DNA from: Eubacterium sp. ER2
Lineage (GTDB): Bacteria > Bacillota > Clostridia > Lachnospirales > Lachnospiraceae
Reading direction: 5' to 3'
Assembly (NCBI RefSeq): GCF_000765215.1
Contig: NZ_JPJE01000070.1
Span: 1-40,768 of the forward strand
Length of the DNA stretch: 40,768 nt
A program made the translations under genes and the position numbers. Below the pieces are notes generated by a model. That model saw only the letters and a list, made by a program, of their open reading frames with translations. It did not search any database and was not told where the DNA came from. Shown in pieces: positions 26,830-33,399 of this stretch (position 1 is the stretch's first letter; the number at the start of each line of letters is the position of its first letter).

Positions 26830-27255
26830 TTACTCTTCTACTGTAACACCCATGCTCCTGCATGTACCTGCGATCATGCTCATAGCTGCCTCAAGGCTTG
26901 CTGCGTTCAGGTCAGGCATCTTTGTCTCAGCGATCTCCTGAAGCTGAGCCTTTGTGATCTTTGCAACTTTCTGTTTGTTCGGCACACCGGAACCGGATTT
27001 CAGATTGCAGGCCTTCTTGATCAGGACTGCTGCCGGAGGTGTCTTTGTAACGAAGCTGAAGCTTCTGTCGTTGTAAACGGTGATTACTACAGGGATAATC
27101 AGATCTCCCTGGTCAGCTGTCTTTGCGTTGAACTGCTTTGTGAACTCAACAATGTTAACTCCGTGCTGTCCAAGTGCAGGTCCGACCGGAGGAGCCGGAG
27201 TTGCCTTGCCGGCAGGAATCTGTAATTTGATATAACCTTCTACTTTTTTTGCCAT
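26830..27255 (-). CDS. rplK: 50S ribosomal protein L11
   Basis: The 141-residue protein of the GTPase-associated centre binds 23S rRNA. The sequence has the family start [35 protein letters not shown] and the C-terminal RNA-binding domain ([20 protein letters not shown]). The second ATG of ATG-AAA-ATG is chosen because it is 8 nt from GGAGG; the first is only 2 nt away. It lies between nusG and rplA in one unit, preceded by an L1-site mimic. Confidence 0.98.
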   Translation of the reverse strand: MAKKVEGYIKLQIPAGKATPAPPVGPALGQHGVNIVEFTKQFNAKTADQGDLIIPVVITVYNDRSFSFVTKTPPAAVLIKKACNLKSGSGVPNKQKVAKITKAQLQEIAETKMPDLNAASLEAAMSMIAGTCRSMGVTVEE

Positions 27256-27270
27256 TTTCATTACCTCCTT

Positions 27271-27301
27271 GTGGTATTGTCGGGACGGACGTCCCTCCCA
27301 C
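27271..27301 (-). promoter_or_regulatory. L1-binding-site mimic before rplK
   Basis: The minus strand reads GTGGGAGGGAC, a GTCC turn, GTCCCGACAATACCAC. GTGG pairs with CCAC and GGGAC with GTCCC. It is the longer of the two copies of the element and directly precedes the AAGGAGG of rplK. It imitates the L1-binding stalk of 23S rRNA. Confidence 0.72.
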
Positions 27302-27307
27302 TACTGA

Positions 27308-27823
27308 CTACAATTTTTTCACTTCAGCGAAACTTATTTCTACTGGCGTTTCGCGGCCAAACAGCTCAACATTGATGGTCAGGCTCTGCTTAGCGGCATT
27401 GATGGACTGCACAACACCCACTGTATCCGCCCATGCACCGGCGATGACCTTGACGCTGTCGCCCACCTCGTAATCCACCACGTAATTCTCGCGCCGGATG
27501 CCAAGGGGCGCCATCTCCTCGTCTGTCAGGGGTACCGGCTTGGAGCCAGGTCCCACAAACCCTGTCACACCTCTTGTGTTGCGGACCACATACCATGTGT
27601 CGTCATTCATGATCATGTGAATGAGCACATAGCCGGGGAACATCTTTTTCTGTGTTACCTTCTGCACCCCGTTCTTCGTCTCCACAACATCCTCCAGTGG
27701 AACCCGCACCTCCAGGATCTGCGCCTCCAGATGTCTGTTCTCCACTGTCTTGTCAATGTTGGCCTTCACTTTGTTCTCATACCCGGAATAGGTATGAACA
27801 ACGTACCATTTTGCCTCTGACAT
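27308..27823 (-). CDS. nusG: transcription termination/antitermination protein NusG
   Basis: The 171-residue protein binds RNA polymerase and couples it to Rho, ribosomes or paused complexes. The N-terminal NGN domain begins SEAKWYVVHTYSGYENKVKANI and contains MFPGYVLIHM; the C-terminal KOW domain carries VGDSVKVIAGAWADTVGVVQSINAAK. AAGGTG precedes the ATG. It lies between secE and rplK, the standard arrangement. Confidence 0.97.
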   Translation of the reverse strand: MSEAKWYVVHTYSGYENKVKANIDKTVENRHLEAQILEVRVPLEDVVETKNGVQKVTQKKMFPGYVLIHMIMNDDTWYVVRNTRGVTGFVGPGSKPVPLTDEEMAPLGIRRENYVVDYEVGDSVKVIAGAWADTVGVVQSINAAKQSLTINVELFGRETPVEISFAEVKKL

Positions 27824-27848
27824 ATAATCACCTTTCTTGCTTACAGTC

Positions 27849-28046
27849 TTACAGTCCTACTAAAAAATCTACTCCGTTCTGCGCAAGGAAATCGATGATC
27901 GCGATGATGATCCCCAGCACGACGGATACGGAAACAACCGCTGCTGTCTGTTTAGCAAGTGTCACCTTGTCTGGCCAGATGATCTTTTTGAATTCTGAGC
28001 TAAGACCCTTGAACCAGCTTTTCTTCTGAGTTTTTTCCTTACTCAC
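27849..28046 (-). CDS. secE: preprotein translocase subunit SecE
   Basis: The 65-residue protein is the single-span SecE of Gram-positive type. It has a basic amphipathic helix (KSWFKGLSSEFKKIIWPDKVTLAKQ) followed by one membrane helix (AAVVSVSVVLGIIIAIIDFLAQ). The GTG at 28046 is preferred because AAAGGAG is 8 nt upstream; a GTG three codons earlier would lie in that site. It lies between rpmG and nusG. Confidence 0.94.
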   Translation of the reverse strand: MSKEKTQKKSWFKGLSSEFKKIIWPDKVTLAKQTAAVVSVSVVLGIIIAIIDFLAQNGVDFLVGL

Positions 28047-28070
28047 GACATTCACTCCTTTTGCCAGCGA

Positions 28071-28220
28071 CTATTTTGTTTCTTTGTGCAATGTGTGTGA
28101 TTTACAGAATCTGCAGTATTTCTTTGTTTCCATGCGCTCCGGATGAGTTTTCTTATCCTTCGTCATGTTGTAGTTACGATGCTTGCACTCTGTACACTCT
28201 AATGTAATTCTTGTACGCAC
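28071..28220 (-). CDS. rpmG: 50S ribosomal protein L33, zinc-ribbon type
   Basis: The 49-residue protein reads [22 protein letters not shown] at the start and has two CxxC pairs (C9/C12 and C36/C39), so it is the zinc-containing C+ form. It begins with GTG at 28220, after GAGGTGG. It opens the rpmG-secE-nusG-rplK-rplA unit. A different open frame overlaps its first 46 nt (28174-28299); see the finding on that. Confidence 0.96.
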   Translation of the reverse strand: MRTRITLECTECKHRNYNMTKDKKTHPERMETKKYCRFCKSHTLHKETK

Positions 28221-28327
28221 AACTTCCACCTCGCTTCATTTTCTTAATGTTGACGTGTTGCCCCGGCGGTCTTGAACCGGGCGCCTTAAATTTAGGCATA
28301 AAAAAAAGACCTGCTTCCATCGCCACA

Positions 28328-28359
28328 ATAATATACCATAGTATAGCGTTGGAAGTCAA
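28328..28359 (-). promoter_or_regulatory. probable promoter of rpmG-secE-nusG-rplKA
   Basis: On the minus strand TTGACT (28354-28359) and TATATT (28330-28335) are 18 nt apart; the -10 region is a run of alternating A/T that allows other registers. It is about 110 nt before the rpmG start codon, with a GC-rich insert between. Confidence 0.6.
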
Positions 28360-28362
28360 GCC

Positions 28363-28412
28363 TGTTTTTTGGGGCATGCTTTGTCTGTGTTTTTTGGGGC
28401 ATGCTTTGTCTG
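28363..28412. repeat. perfect tandem duplication of 25 bp
   Basis: The 25-bp unit beginning TGTTTTTTGGGGCATGC occurs twice in direct succession (28363-28387 and 28388-28412) without mismatch. It abuts the -35 of the rpmG promoter. Identity of the copies suggests a recent slippage or duplication event. Confidence 0.93.
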
Positions 28413-28434
28413 TGCTTTTCCTTAATCCAGTTCC

Positions 28435-28551
28435 TTACATATTTAAATATAATTTAAATATAAGCCTTCTGCCTTTTCCCGTCCTGCTGTAGAGATACTC
28501 CGCGGCCCGGCCAAGGAAGTACCACAGAAGCTCTTCTTTGTTTCGCAGCAT
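28435..28551 (-). CDS. possible 38-residue small protein
   Basis: An open frame of 38 codons begins MLRNKEELLWYFLGRAAEYL and ends LIFKLYLNM. It uses GC-rich third positions for the first two thirds, like neighbouring genes, and would form an amphipathic helix. AAAGG lies only 3 nt before the ATG, a poor spacing. It sits between tRNA-Cys and the 25-bp tandem repeat and could be read from the tRNA promoter. I do not recognise a family. Confidence 0.35.
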   Translation of the reverse strand: MLRNKEELLWYFLGRAAEYLYSRTGKGRRLIFKLYLNM

Positions 28552-28629
28552 GAGCCTTTAAGTAAATATTTGTATATGAAAAAGAAAAATACCAGCTCTT
28601 GGCTGATATTTCTCTCACTTCTCTATAAG

Positions 28630-28701
28630 AGGCGCAGACCGGATTTGAACCGGTGAATCGAGGTGTTGCAGACCTGTGCCTTACCACTTGGCTACTGCGC
28701 C
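28630..28701 (-). tRNA. tRNA-Cys (anticodon GCA)
   Basis: On the minus strand GGCGCAG and CTGCGCC form the acceptor stem, the anticodon loop contains CTGCAAC (anticodon GCA), and the T-arm reads CCGGTTCAAATCCGG. The discriminator is T; the CCA end is not encoded. A strong promoter lies just upstream. Confidence 0.95.
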
Positions 28702-28730
28702 ACAGTGTCCCGTTTTTGCGGAACACTCAT

Positions 28731-28759
28731 ATTATAGCAAACTGAAACCCATTCGTCAA
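28731..28759 (-). promoter_or_regulatory. tRNA-Cys promoter
   Basis: On the minus strand TTGACG (28754-28759) and TATAAT (28731-28736) are 17 nt apart, with TGC directly before the -10. Transcription would start about 25 nt before the mature tRNA. Confidence 0.85.
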
Positions 28760-28792
28760 TGAAAAGATTTAGAAATTTTCAGGAGAAATTTT

Positions 28793-29875
28793 TCAGAGCT
28801 CTGTCTGCTTCCCATAATACTGTTCTCTCGCGAACCGGTTGAGGGCCTCGCCGTCAAAGGGAACCACGATCACTTTGCTGGCGTGGCCGTCGTTTCCCTT
28901 GTCCTCCTCCTTGGGCAGATCCAGGACAGCGAAGGTCATGGCCTTCACGATCCCGTACTCCATGTATACACCGGGCCGCTCGATCTTATCCCACCTGTTG
29001 ACCACATCAGAATTTTCATATCTCAGGAAATCCACAGTGGGCGAGTAGGCAATCCCGTCCGCCAGCTTCCAGCTGTCCAGTCCATTCTCGGAAATGATGT
29101 AAAAGGCCTTTCTGGTGCTCCACTGGTTCACCACACAGTGATACAGGCCGCCGCTGTACCAGAGCACCGGATCCTCCATGTTCACCATGGGCAGGCCCTC
29201 CACCTGAGGCCAGAGATTTTCCTGCTCCAGCTGGAAGGTGTCCAGGATACTGCCCCGGCACAGGGCGATGAGTCCATCTCTGTTCAGCAGCTCGTAGGCC
29301 CCGTCCGGCCGCAGGATGATGCAGATGTTGGCCCGGAAGAAATATCCCCGATCCAGCTTCACCGGCCCCCGGTACACCCATCTTCCCTCGTCCAGGCTGT
29401 CCGTGGTAAAAATATCTCCGGGCCGGGTGTCGCTGACAATCGCTGCGTATTTCCCTGCCGGATCGTCCTCCCGCAGCCGGAAGACGTACACATTGTGGCC
29501 CAGTCCGCCCTGGCTGTCCGGCCAGAGCACCCGCTCCCTCTGGTTATAGGGGCCGTACAGGCAGTCGCTGACCGCCTCCACGGCCAGGGAGCCACTCCAG
29601 CCCCCTTCTCCGTTTACCTTCTCAAACCCATCCGCCTCGTTCCAGCGGCTGGCAAACAGATGATACTTTCCGCACCCATCCTCGTCGCGCAGGATCGTCC
29701 CGTCCCAGTATGTATAATTCACCTTGCCGGTCAGGGCCGGATCCTCCAGCACCTTGTCCTCCAGTCCATTGTCCTGGTCTCTGGGGATAACGCCCCTGGC
29801 TCCCCAGCAGCTCTCCTCAAGCTTTCCCACCACAGGCATGGGGAGAAAGCAGTCCATAAACCGTCTGATCTCCAT
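28793..29875 (-). CDS. GH43-like beta-propeller glycosidase family protein
   Basis: The 360-residue protein has no signal peptide and looks like a five-bladed beta-propeller of the GH43/GH-clan type. Repeated motifs are YWDGTILRDEDGCGKYHLFASRW, GGLGHNVYVFRL, MEDPVLWYSGGLYHCVVN and the closing HASKVIVVPFDG, with acidic residues spaced as in these hydrolases (D in YWDG, E in NMEDP). I recall similar proteins in Bacteroidetes and Clostridia annotated simply as glycoside hydrolase; activity is not established. AAGGAG precedes the ATG, 11 bp after the LUD gene, so the two are co-transcribed. It is intracellular and probably acts on imported small oligosaccharides or glycosides. Confidence 0.72.
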   Translation of the reverse strand: MEIRRFMDCFLPMPVVGKLEESCWGARGVIPRDQDNGLEDKVLEDPALTGKVNYTYWDGTILRDEDGCGKYHLFASRWNEADGFEKVNGEGGWSGSLAVEAVSDCLYGPYNQRERVLWPDSQGGLGHNVYVFRLREDDPAGKYAAIVSDTRPGDIFTTDSLDEGRWVYRGPVKLDRGYFFRANICIILRPDGAYELLNRDGLIALCRGSILDTFQLEQENLWPQVEGLPMVNMEDPVLWYSGGLYHCVVNQWSTRKAFYIISENGLDSWKLADGIAYSPTVDFLRYENSDVVNRWDKIERPGVYMEYGIVKAMTFAVLDLPKEEDKGNDGHASKVIVVPFDGEALNRFAREQYYGKQTEL

Positions 29876-29886
29876 TTTCTGTCTCC

Positions 29887-30525
29887 TTAAAATCCCATCT
29901 CATCGTTCACAAGGATCACCTTGATCCTGCCTTTTTCTTTGGAGTACCTTGTCACAAGCACCTGGCAGCACACCGTGTCCGGGGATTTGCAGTTTGCGCA
30001 TACGCCTGTCCTGGAGCAGGGCGTGTCCAGCCCGAACCTCTGGGCATTGATAGGCGCCGCCTCATGGCGAGCTCTGGACACAGCGTCCTCCACGCTCTTT
30101 ACCAGCTTGTTCATACCCACGATCATGATTACATTGGCAGGTCCCCAGGAAATGCAGGCCACTCTGTTGGCTGTCCCGTCCACATTGACAAGGACGCCGT
30201 CCTCTGTGATGGCATTCGTGCTGCACAGGAAATAGTCGCTGTCAAAGATCTGAAGCTGCGTCTTTCTCTTTTCCTCCGGCGTCTTGCAGGTATCCCGGTT
30301 ATAGACCGTATAATTTCCGGAGCAGACCGCGTCCAGAAGCCCCATCTCCTTGATGGACATGGAACCGCCCCAGCCCACGGAGCTGCCCTCCGGGATCAGC
30401 TCCAGCGCCTTTTTCAGCGCTTCCTCTTTAGACTGCGCATAGTAGCCCTCCATATTCCTTGACTCCAGGCCCTTGATCACCCTCTGAGCCGCCAGTTCAT
30501 TTCTCTTTCTTCTGTTTGCATCCAT
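29887..30525 (-). CDS. LUD (DUF162) domain protein, LutC/YkgG-like
   Basis: The 212-residue protein has the LUD domain of lactate-utilisation proteins: KKALELIPEGSSVGWGGSMSIKEMGL, LCSTNAITEDGVLVNVDGTANRVACISWGPANVIMIVGMNKLV. A Cys-rich segment near the end (CSRTGVCANCKSPDTVCC) is typical of the stand-alone anaerobic version. LutABC partners (Fe-S subunits) are absent, so lactate oxidation is not implied; the family is broadly linked to Fe-S or flavin oxidoreductases. It has its own promoter at 30552-30580 and AAGGGGG as ribosome binding site. Confidence 0.88.
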   Translation of the reverse strand: MDANRRKRNELAAQRVIKGLESRNMEGYYAQSKEEALKKALELIPEGSSVGWGGSMSIKEMGLLDAVCSGNYTVYNRDTCKTPEEKRKTQLQIFDSDYFLCSTNAITEDGVLVNVDGTANRVACISWGPANVIMIVGMNKLVKSVEDAVSRARHEAAPINAQRFGLDTPCSRTGVCANCKSPDTVCCQVLVTRYSKEKGRIKVILVNDEMGF

Positions 30526-30551
30526 ATGTAATACCCCCTTTTATTATCTCC

Positions 30552-30580
30552 ATTATAGCGCGGAACTGTCTCCCTGTTAA
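30552..30580 (-). promoter_or_regulatory. promoter of the LUD-GH43-like operon
   Basis: On the minus strand TTAACA (30575-30580) and TATAAT (30552-30557) are 17 nt apart. The -35 overlaps the TAA stop codon of coaBC, so the two transcription units abut without a visible terminator. Confidence 0.75.
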
Positions 30581-31767
30581 ATGCGGGCCAGGATCTCGTC
30601 CAGCATCCTTACTGCCACCTCATCCTTGCTCATGAGCTCCAGCTCTTTTTCCATATCTGCCGTGATGATGGTCACCACGTTGGTGTCTGTCCCAAAGCCG
30701 GCCCCCTGCACCTTCAGGTTATTTGCCACGATCATGTCCAGGTTTTTCCTCGCCAGCTTGGCCCGGGAGTTCTCCAGCATGTTCTGGGTCTCCATGGAAA
30801 ATCCGCAGAGGAACTGTCCCGGTCTCTTGTGCTGCCCGAGATACCCCAGGATATCGTCGGTCCTCTCCATGGCGATGGCCAGGTCGCCGTCGGACTTCTT
30901 GATCTTCTCGTCGCTTGTAACTGCCGGGCGGTAGTCGGCCACCGCCGCGGCCTTGATAACCACATCCATATCTCCGCTCCCTGCCACCACGGCCTCGTAC
31001 ATGTCCCTGGCCGACACCACCGGGACCACATCCACAAAGAGAGGGGGCTCCAGGGCCGTCTGCCCGGTCACGAGGGTCACCTTGGCTCCCCGCAGGGCGC
31101 AGATCTTCGCAATGCTGTAGCCCATCCGCCCGGTGGAGTGGTTGGTGATGTACCGCACCGGATCGATCCGCTCCTGGGTGGGTCCCGCCGTCACAAGAAC
31201 CTTCTTTCCCTCCATATCCTTCGGGAAGGCACAGGCCATGAGCACGTACTGGAAGAGGACGTCCGGCTCCGGCATTTTCCCCTTGCCCACGTCCCCGCAG
31301 GCCAGCCGGCCTGCTGCCGGCTCCACCACAGTCATGCCATATTTTCTCAGCTTTTCCAGATTGTCCTGGGTCACCGGATTGTCGTACATCCGGGTATTCA
31401 TGGCGGGCACCACGATCTTGGGACAGTCGCAGGCCAGCACCGTGGTGGTCAGCATATCGTCCGCGATCCCGCAGGCCAGCTTGGCGATCACGTTGGCCGT
31501 GGCCGGCGCGATGATCACCGCATCCGCCCGGGAGGCCAGGGAGACATGCTCCGTGCTGTACTCGTGGTTCCGGTCAAATGTATCTGTATGACATCTCTGG
31601 TTCGTCAGTCCCTCGAAGGTCAGAGGAGAGATGAACTCTCTTGCGTGATCCGTCATGATCACCTGCACATCCGCCCCGGCCTTTATGAGAAGGCTCGTCA
31701 GATAGGCGCTCTTGTATGCGGCGATCCCTCCCGTCACCCCCAGGATCACTGTCTTTCCTTTCAGCAT
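30577..31767 (-). CDS. coaBC: bifunctional phosphopantothenoylcysteine decarboxylase / phosphopantothenate-cysteine ligase
   Basis: The 396-residue enzyme carries out the second and third steps of coenzyme A synthesis from 4'-phosphopantothenate. The N-terminal flavoprotein decarboxylase (CoaC, about 1-180) shows VILGVTGGIAAYKSAYL, SPLTFEGLTNQRCHT, PATANVIAKLACGIADDML, PAMNTRMYDNP and RLACGDVGKGKMPEP. The C-terminal ligase (CoaB) shows VLVTAGPTQERIDPVRYITN and ADYRP. It is divergent from an S component of pantothenate type, so uptake and use of pantothenate are paired. AAGGA precedes the ATG. Confidence 0.96.
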   Translation of the reverse strand: MLKGKTVILGVTGGIAAYKSAYLTSLLIKAGADVQVIMTDHAREFISPLTFEGLTNQRCHTDTFDRNHEYSTEHVSLASRADAVIIAPATANVIAKLACGIADDMLTTTVLACDCPKIVVPAMNTRMYDNPVTQDNLEKLRKYGMTVVEPAAGRLACGDVGKGKMPEPDVLFQYVLMACAFPKDMEGKKVLVTAGPTQERIDPVRYITNHSTGRMGYSIAKICALRGAKVTLVTGQTALEPPLFVDVVPVVSARDMYEAVVAGSGDMDVVIKAAAVADYRPAVTSDEKIKKSDGDLAIAMERTDDILGYLGQHKRPGQFLCGFSMETQNMLENSRAKLARKNLDMIVANNLKVQGAGFGTDTNVVTIITADMEKELELMSKDEVAVRMLDEILARI

Positions 31768-31768
31768 A

Positions 31769-31817
31769 TTGTCAAATCCTTCCTTTCATGCTATACTTTC
31801 CGCGTAATTGTATTATA
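31769..31817. promoter_or_regulatory. overlapping divergent promoters of coaBC and panT
   Basis: For panT (plus) TTGTCA (31769-31774) and TATACT (31792-31797) are 17 nt apart, with TGC before the -10. For coaBC (minus) a TATAAT is at 31812-31817, with only a weak -35 (TTGTTA-like) upstream. The panT -35 begins 2 nt past the coaBC start codon, so the two promoters compete for the same 50 bp. Confidence 0.7.
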
Positions 31818-31855
31818 TCCCGACAGCGGGAATGATAACAAGGAGGAATTGAATA

Positions 31856-32479
31856 ATGAAAGAAAAAAAACGTGACACCAGATGGATGGTCTGTGTTGCA
31901 CTTATGGCAGCAATCGTCATCGTCCTCGCGAACACACCGCTTGGCATGATCCAGCTCCCGGTAATTAAGGCGACAACAGTACACATTCCCGTCATCATCG
32001 GAGCTGTGCTCCTGGGCCCTCTGGCCGGCGGCATTTTAGGCGGCGTCTTCGGTATCTGCTCTCTTGTAAGCAACACCATGGCACCCACCCTTCTGTCCTT
32101 TGCCTTCTCGCCCTTTATGAGCACCACCGGACTTCCCGGCGTTCTGAAAGCCCTCTGGATCTCCGTGGGATGCCGCATCCTCATCGGCGTGGTATCCGGC
32201 TGGCTGTGGAAGCTCTTCGAGAAGGTTCATTTGAACCAGACTATCGCCCTTCCCATCACCGGATTTGTGGGCGCCATGGTCAACACAGTGACTGTCATGG
32301 GCAGCATTTACCTGCTCTTCGCCCAGCAGTACGCCCAGGCACAGAACGTAGGCATCACAGCCGTGTGGGGCCTGATCATGGGAACCATCACTGCCTCCGG
32401 CATCCCGGAAGCCATCGCCTCGGCGGTTCTCGTGCTGGCACTGGGAAAGGTTTTGCTCAGATTTATGAAAAGAATATAA
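31856..32479 (+). CDS. panT: ECF transporter S component, probable pantothenate transporter
   Basis: The 207-residue integral membrane protein has six predicted helices and the typical S-component stretch PVIKATTVHIPVIIGAVLLGPLAGGILGGVFG. Its length and motifs fit the family that includes PanT. Placement back-to-back with coaBC supports pantothenate as substrate. It lacks its own ATPase and EcfT, so it should use a shared ECF module; none is adjacent. AAGGAGG is 9 nt before the ATG, and a terminator follows. The substrate is inferred from context only. Confidence 0.82.
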   Translation: MKEKKRDTRWMVCVALMAAIVIVLANTPLGMIQLPVIKATTVHIPVIIGAVLLGPLAGGILGGVFGICSLVSNTMAPTLLSFAFSPFMSTTGLPGVLKALWISVGCRILIGVVSGWLWKLFEKVHLNQTIALPITGFVGAMVNTVTVMGSIYLLFAQQYAQAQNVGITAVWGLIMGTITASGIPEAIASAVLVLALGKVLLRFMKRI

Positions 32480-32486
32480 GTTTTTT

Positions 32487-32518
32487 GCTGTCCGGCGTAG
32501 GCCGGGCAGCATTTTTTC
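32487..32518 (+). terminator. panT terminator
   Basis: GCTGTCCGGC and GCCGGGCAGC form a 10-bp stem with a GTAG loop, followed by ATTTTTTC on plus, directly after panT. Confidence 0.9.
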
Positions 32519-32555
32519 AGTTCCGCAGCACATCCGCAAGGTCTCGCTCTCCCCT

Positions 32556-33386
32556 CTACCTCCCCGCCGCGCCGCTGAACTCACAGTCCTTCAGCCGTTC
32601 CTCCGGCAGGTGGCAGGTCCTTCTCTCCCTCTCCACAAGCCGCTCCACAAAGGGAGTGGCGGGCCGACTGAGGAGCTCCGCCGGAGGGGCGTACTGCTGG
32701 ATTTCCCCCTGATCCAGGACCAGTACCTTTGTCCCCAGCTTCAGCGCCTCGCCGATGTCGTGGGTCACAAAGAGCACTGTGATCCCGGTCTCCCTGTAGA
32801 TCCGTAGGAGCTCCTCCTGGAGCTGGCCTCTGGTAATCTCATCCACAGCGCCGAAGGGCTCATCCATGAGCAGGATCTCCGGGGATGCGGCCAGCGCCCG
32901 GGCGATCCCCACCCTCTGCTGCTGCCCGCCGGAGAGCTCTGCCGGATACCTCTCCTTCAGTTCCTCATCAAGCCCCACAATCTTCATCCACTTTGACACT
33001 GCCGCCTTTGTCCTGGCTCTGTCCCGGCCATTCAACAGGCTGGGCACATAGGAAATATTCTGCTCCACCGTCATGTGGGGAAACAGGACGCTCCCCTGGA
33101 TGGCGTAGCCAATCCCCCGGCGCAGCCGGGTCTGGTCCTTGTCCCGGATGTTCTCCCCGTGAATGAGGATATCCCCTGCATCGGGCCGGATCAGACCGTT
33201 CACCATCTTCAGCGCCGTAGTCTTGCCGCAGCCGGAGGAGCCGATGATGGTGACAAACTCTCCCTTTCTCACCTGGAGGCTGAAATGCTCCATGACCACC
33301 TTTTCCCCGTATACCTTTTTGATGTCCTTAAATTCGATCTCTATATTCATTTCTGTATTCGTTACTGTATTCATCTCTGTACTCAT
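32556..33386 (-). CDS. ABC transporter ATPase of the OpuC/EgtV type
   Basis: The 276-residue ATPase energises the importer encoded upstream. Walker A is GSSGCGKTT, the signature LSGGQQQRVGIARAL and Walker B ILLMDEPFGAVDEITRGQL, the form seen in quaternary-amine transporters (OpuA/OpuC/ProV). It ends soon after the core, so the C-terminal CBS pair that senses ionic strength in OpuA or is present in OpuCA is missing. The N terminus is a short repeat (MSTEMNTVTNTEMNIEIEF). The ATG at 33386 follows GGAGG by 8 nt. It follows the permease/binding-protein gene by 13 bp. Confidence 0.9.
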   Translation of the reverse strand: MSTEMNTVTNTEMNIEIEFKDIKKVYGEKVVMEHFSLQVRKGEFVTIIGSSGCGKTTALKMVNGLIRPDAGDILIHGENIRDKDQTRLRRGIGYAIQGSVLFPHMTVEQNISYVPSLLNGRDRARTKAAVSKWMKIVGLDEELKERYPAELSGGQQQRVGIARALAASPEILLMDEPFGAVDEITRGQLQEELLRIYRETGITVLFVTHDIGEALKLGTKVLVLDQGEIQQYAPPAELLSRPATPFVERLVERERRTCHLPEERLKDCEFSGAAGR

Positions 33387-33399
33387 CCTTGCATCCTCC

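Noticed and set aside
28255-28300. tRNA-like T-arm (GGTTCAAGACC) before rpmG
   Set aside because: No anticodon arm, D-arm or matching acceptor stem is found around it; more likely a CCCGG/CCGGG stem in the leader.
28454-28726. Open frame across the tRNA-Cys gene
   Set aside because: Most of it is translated tRNA sequence and its promoter; only the separate 28435-28551 frame is worth considering.
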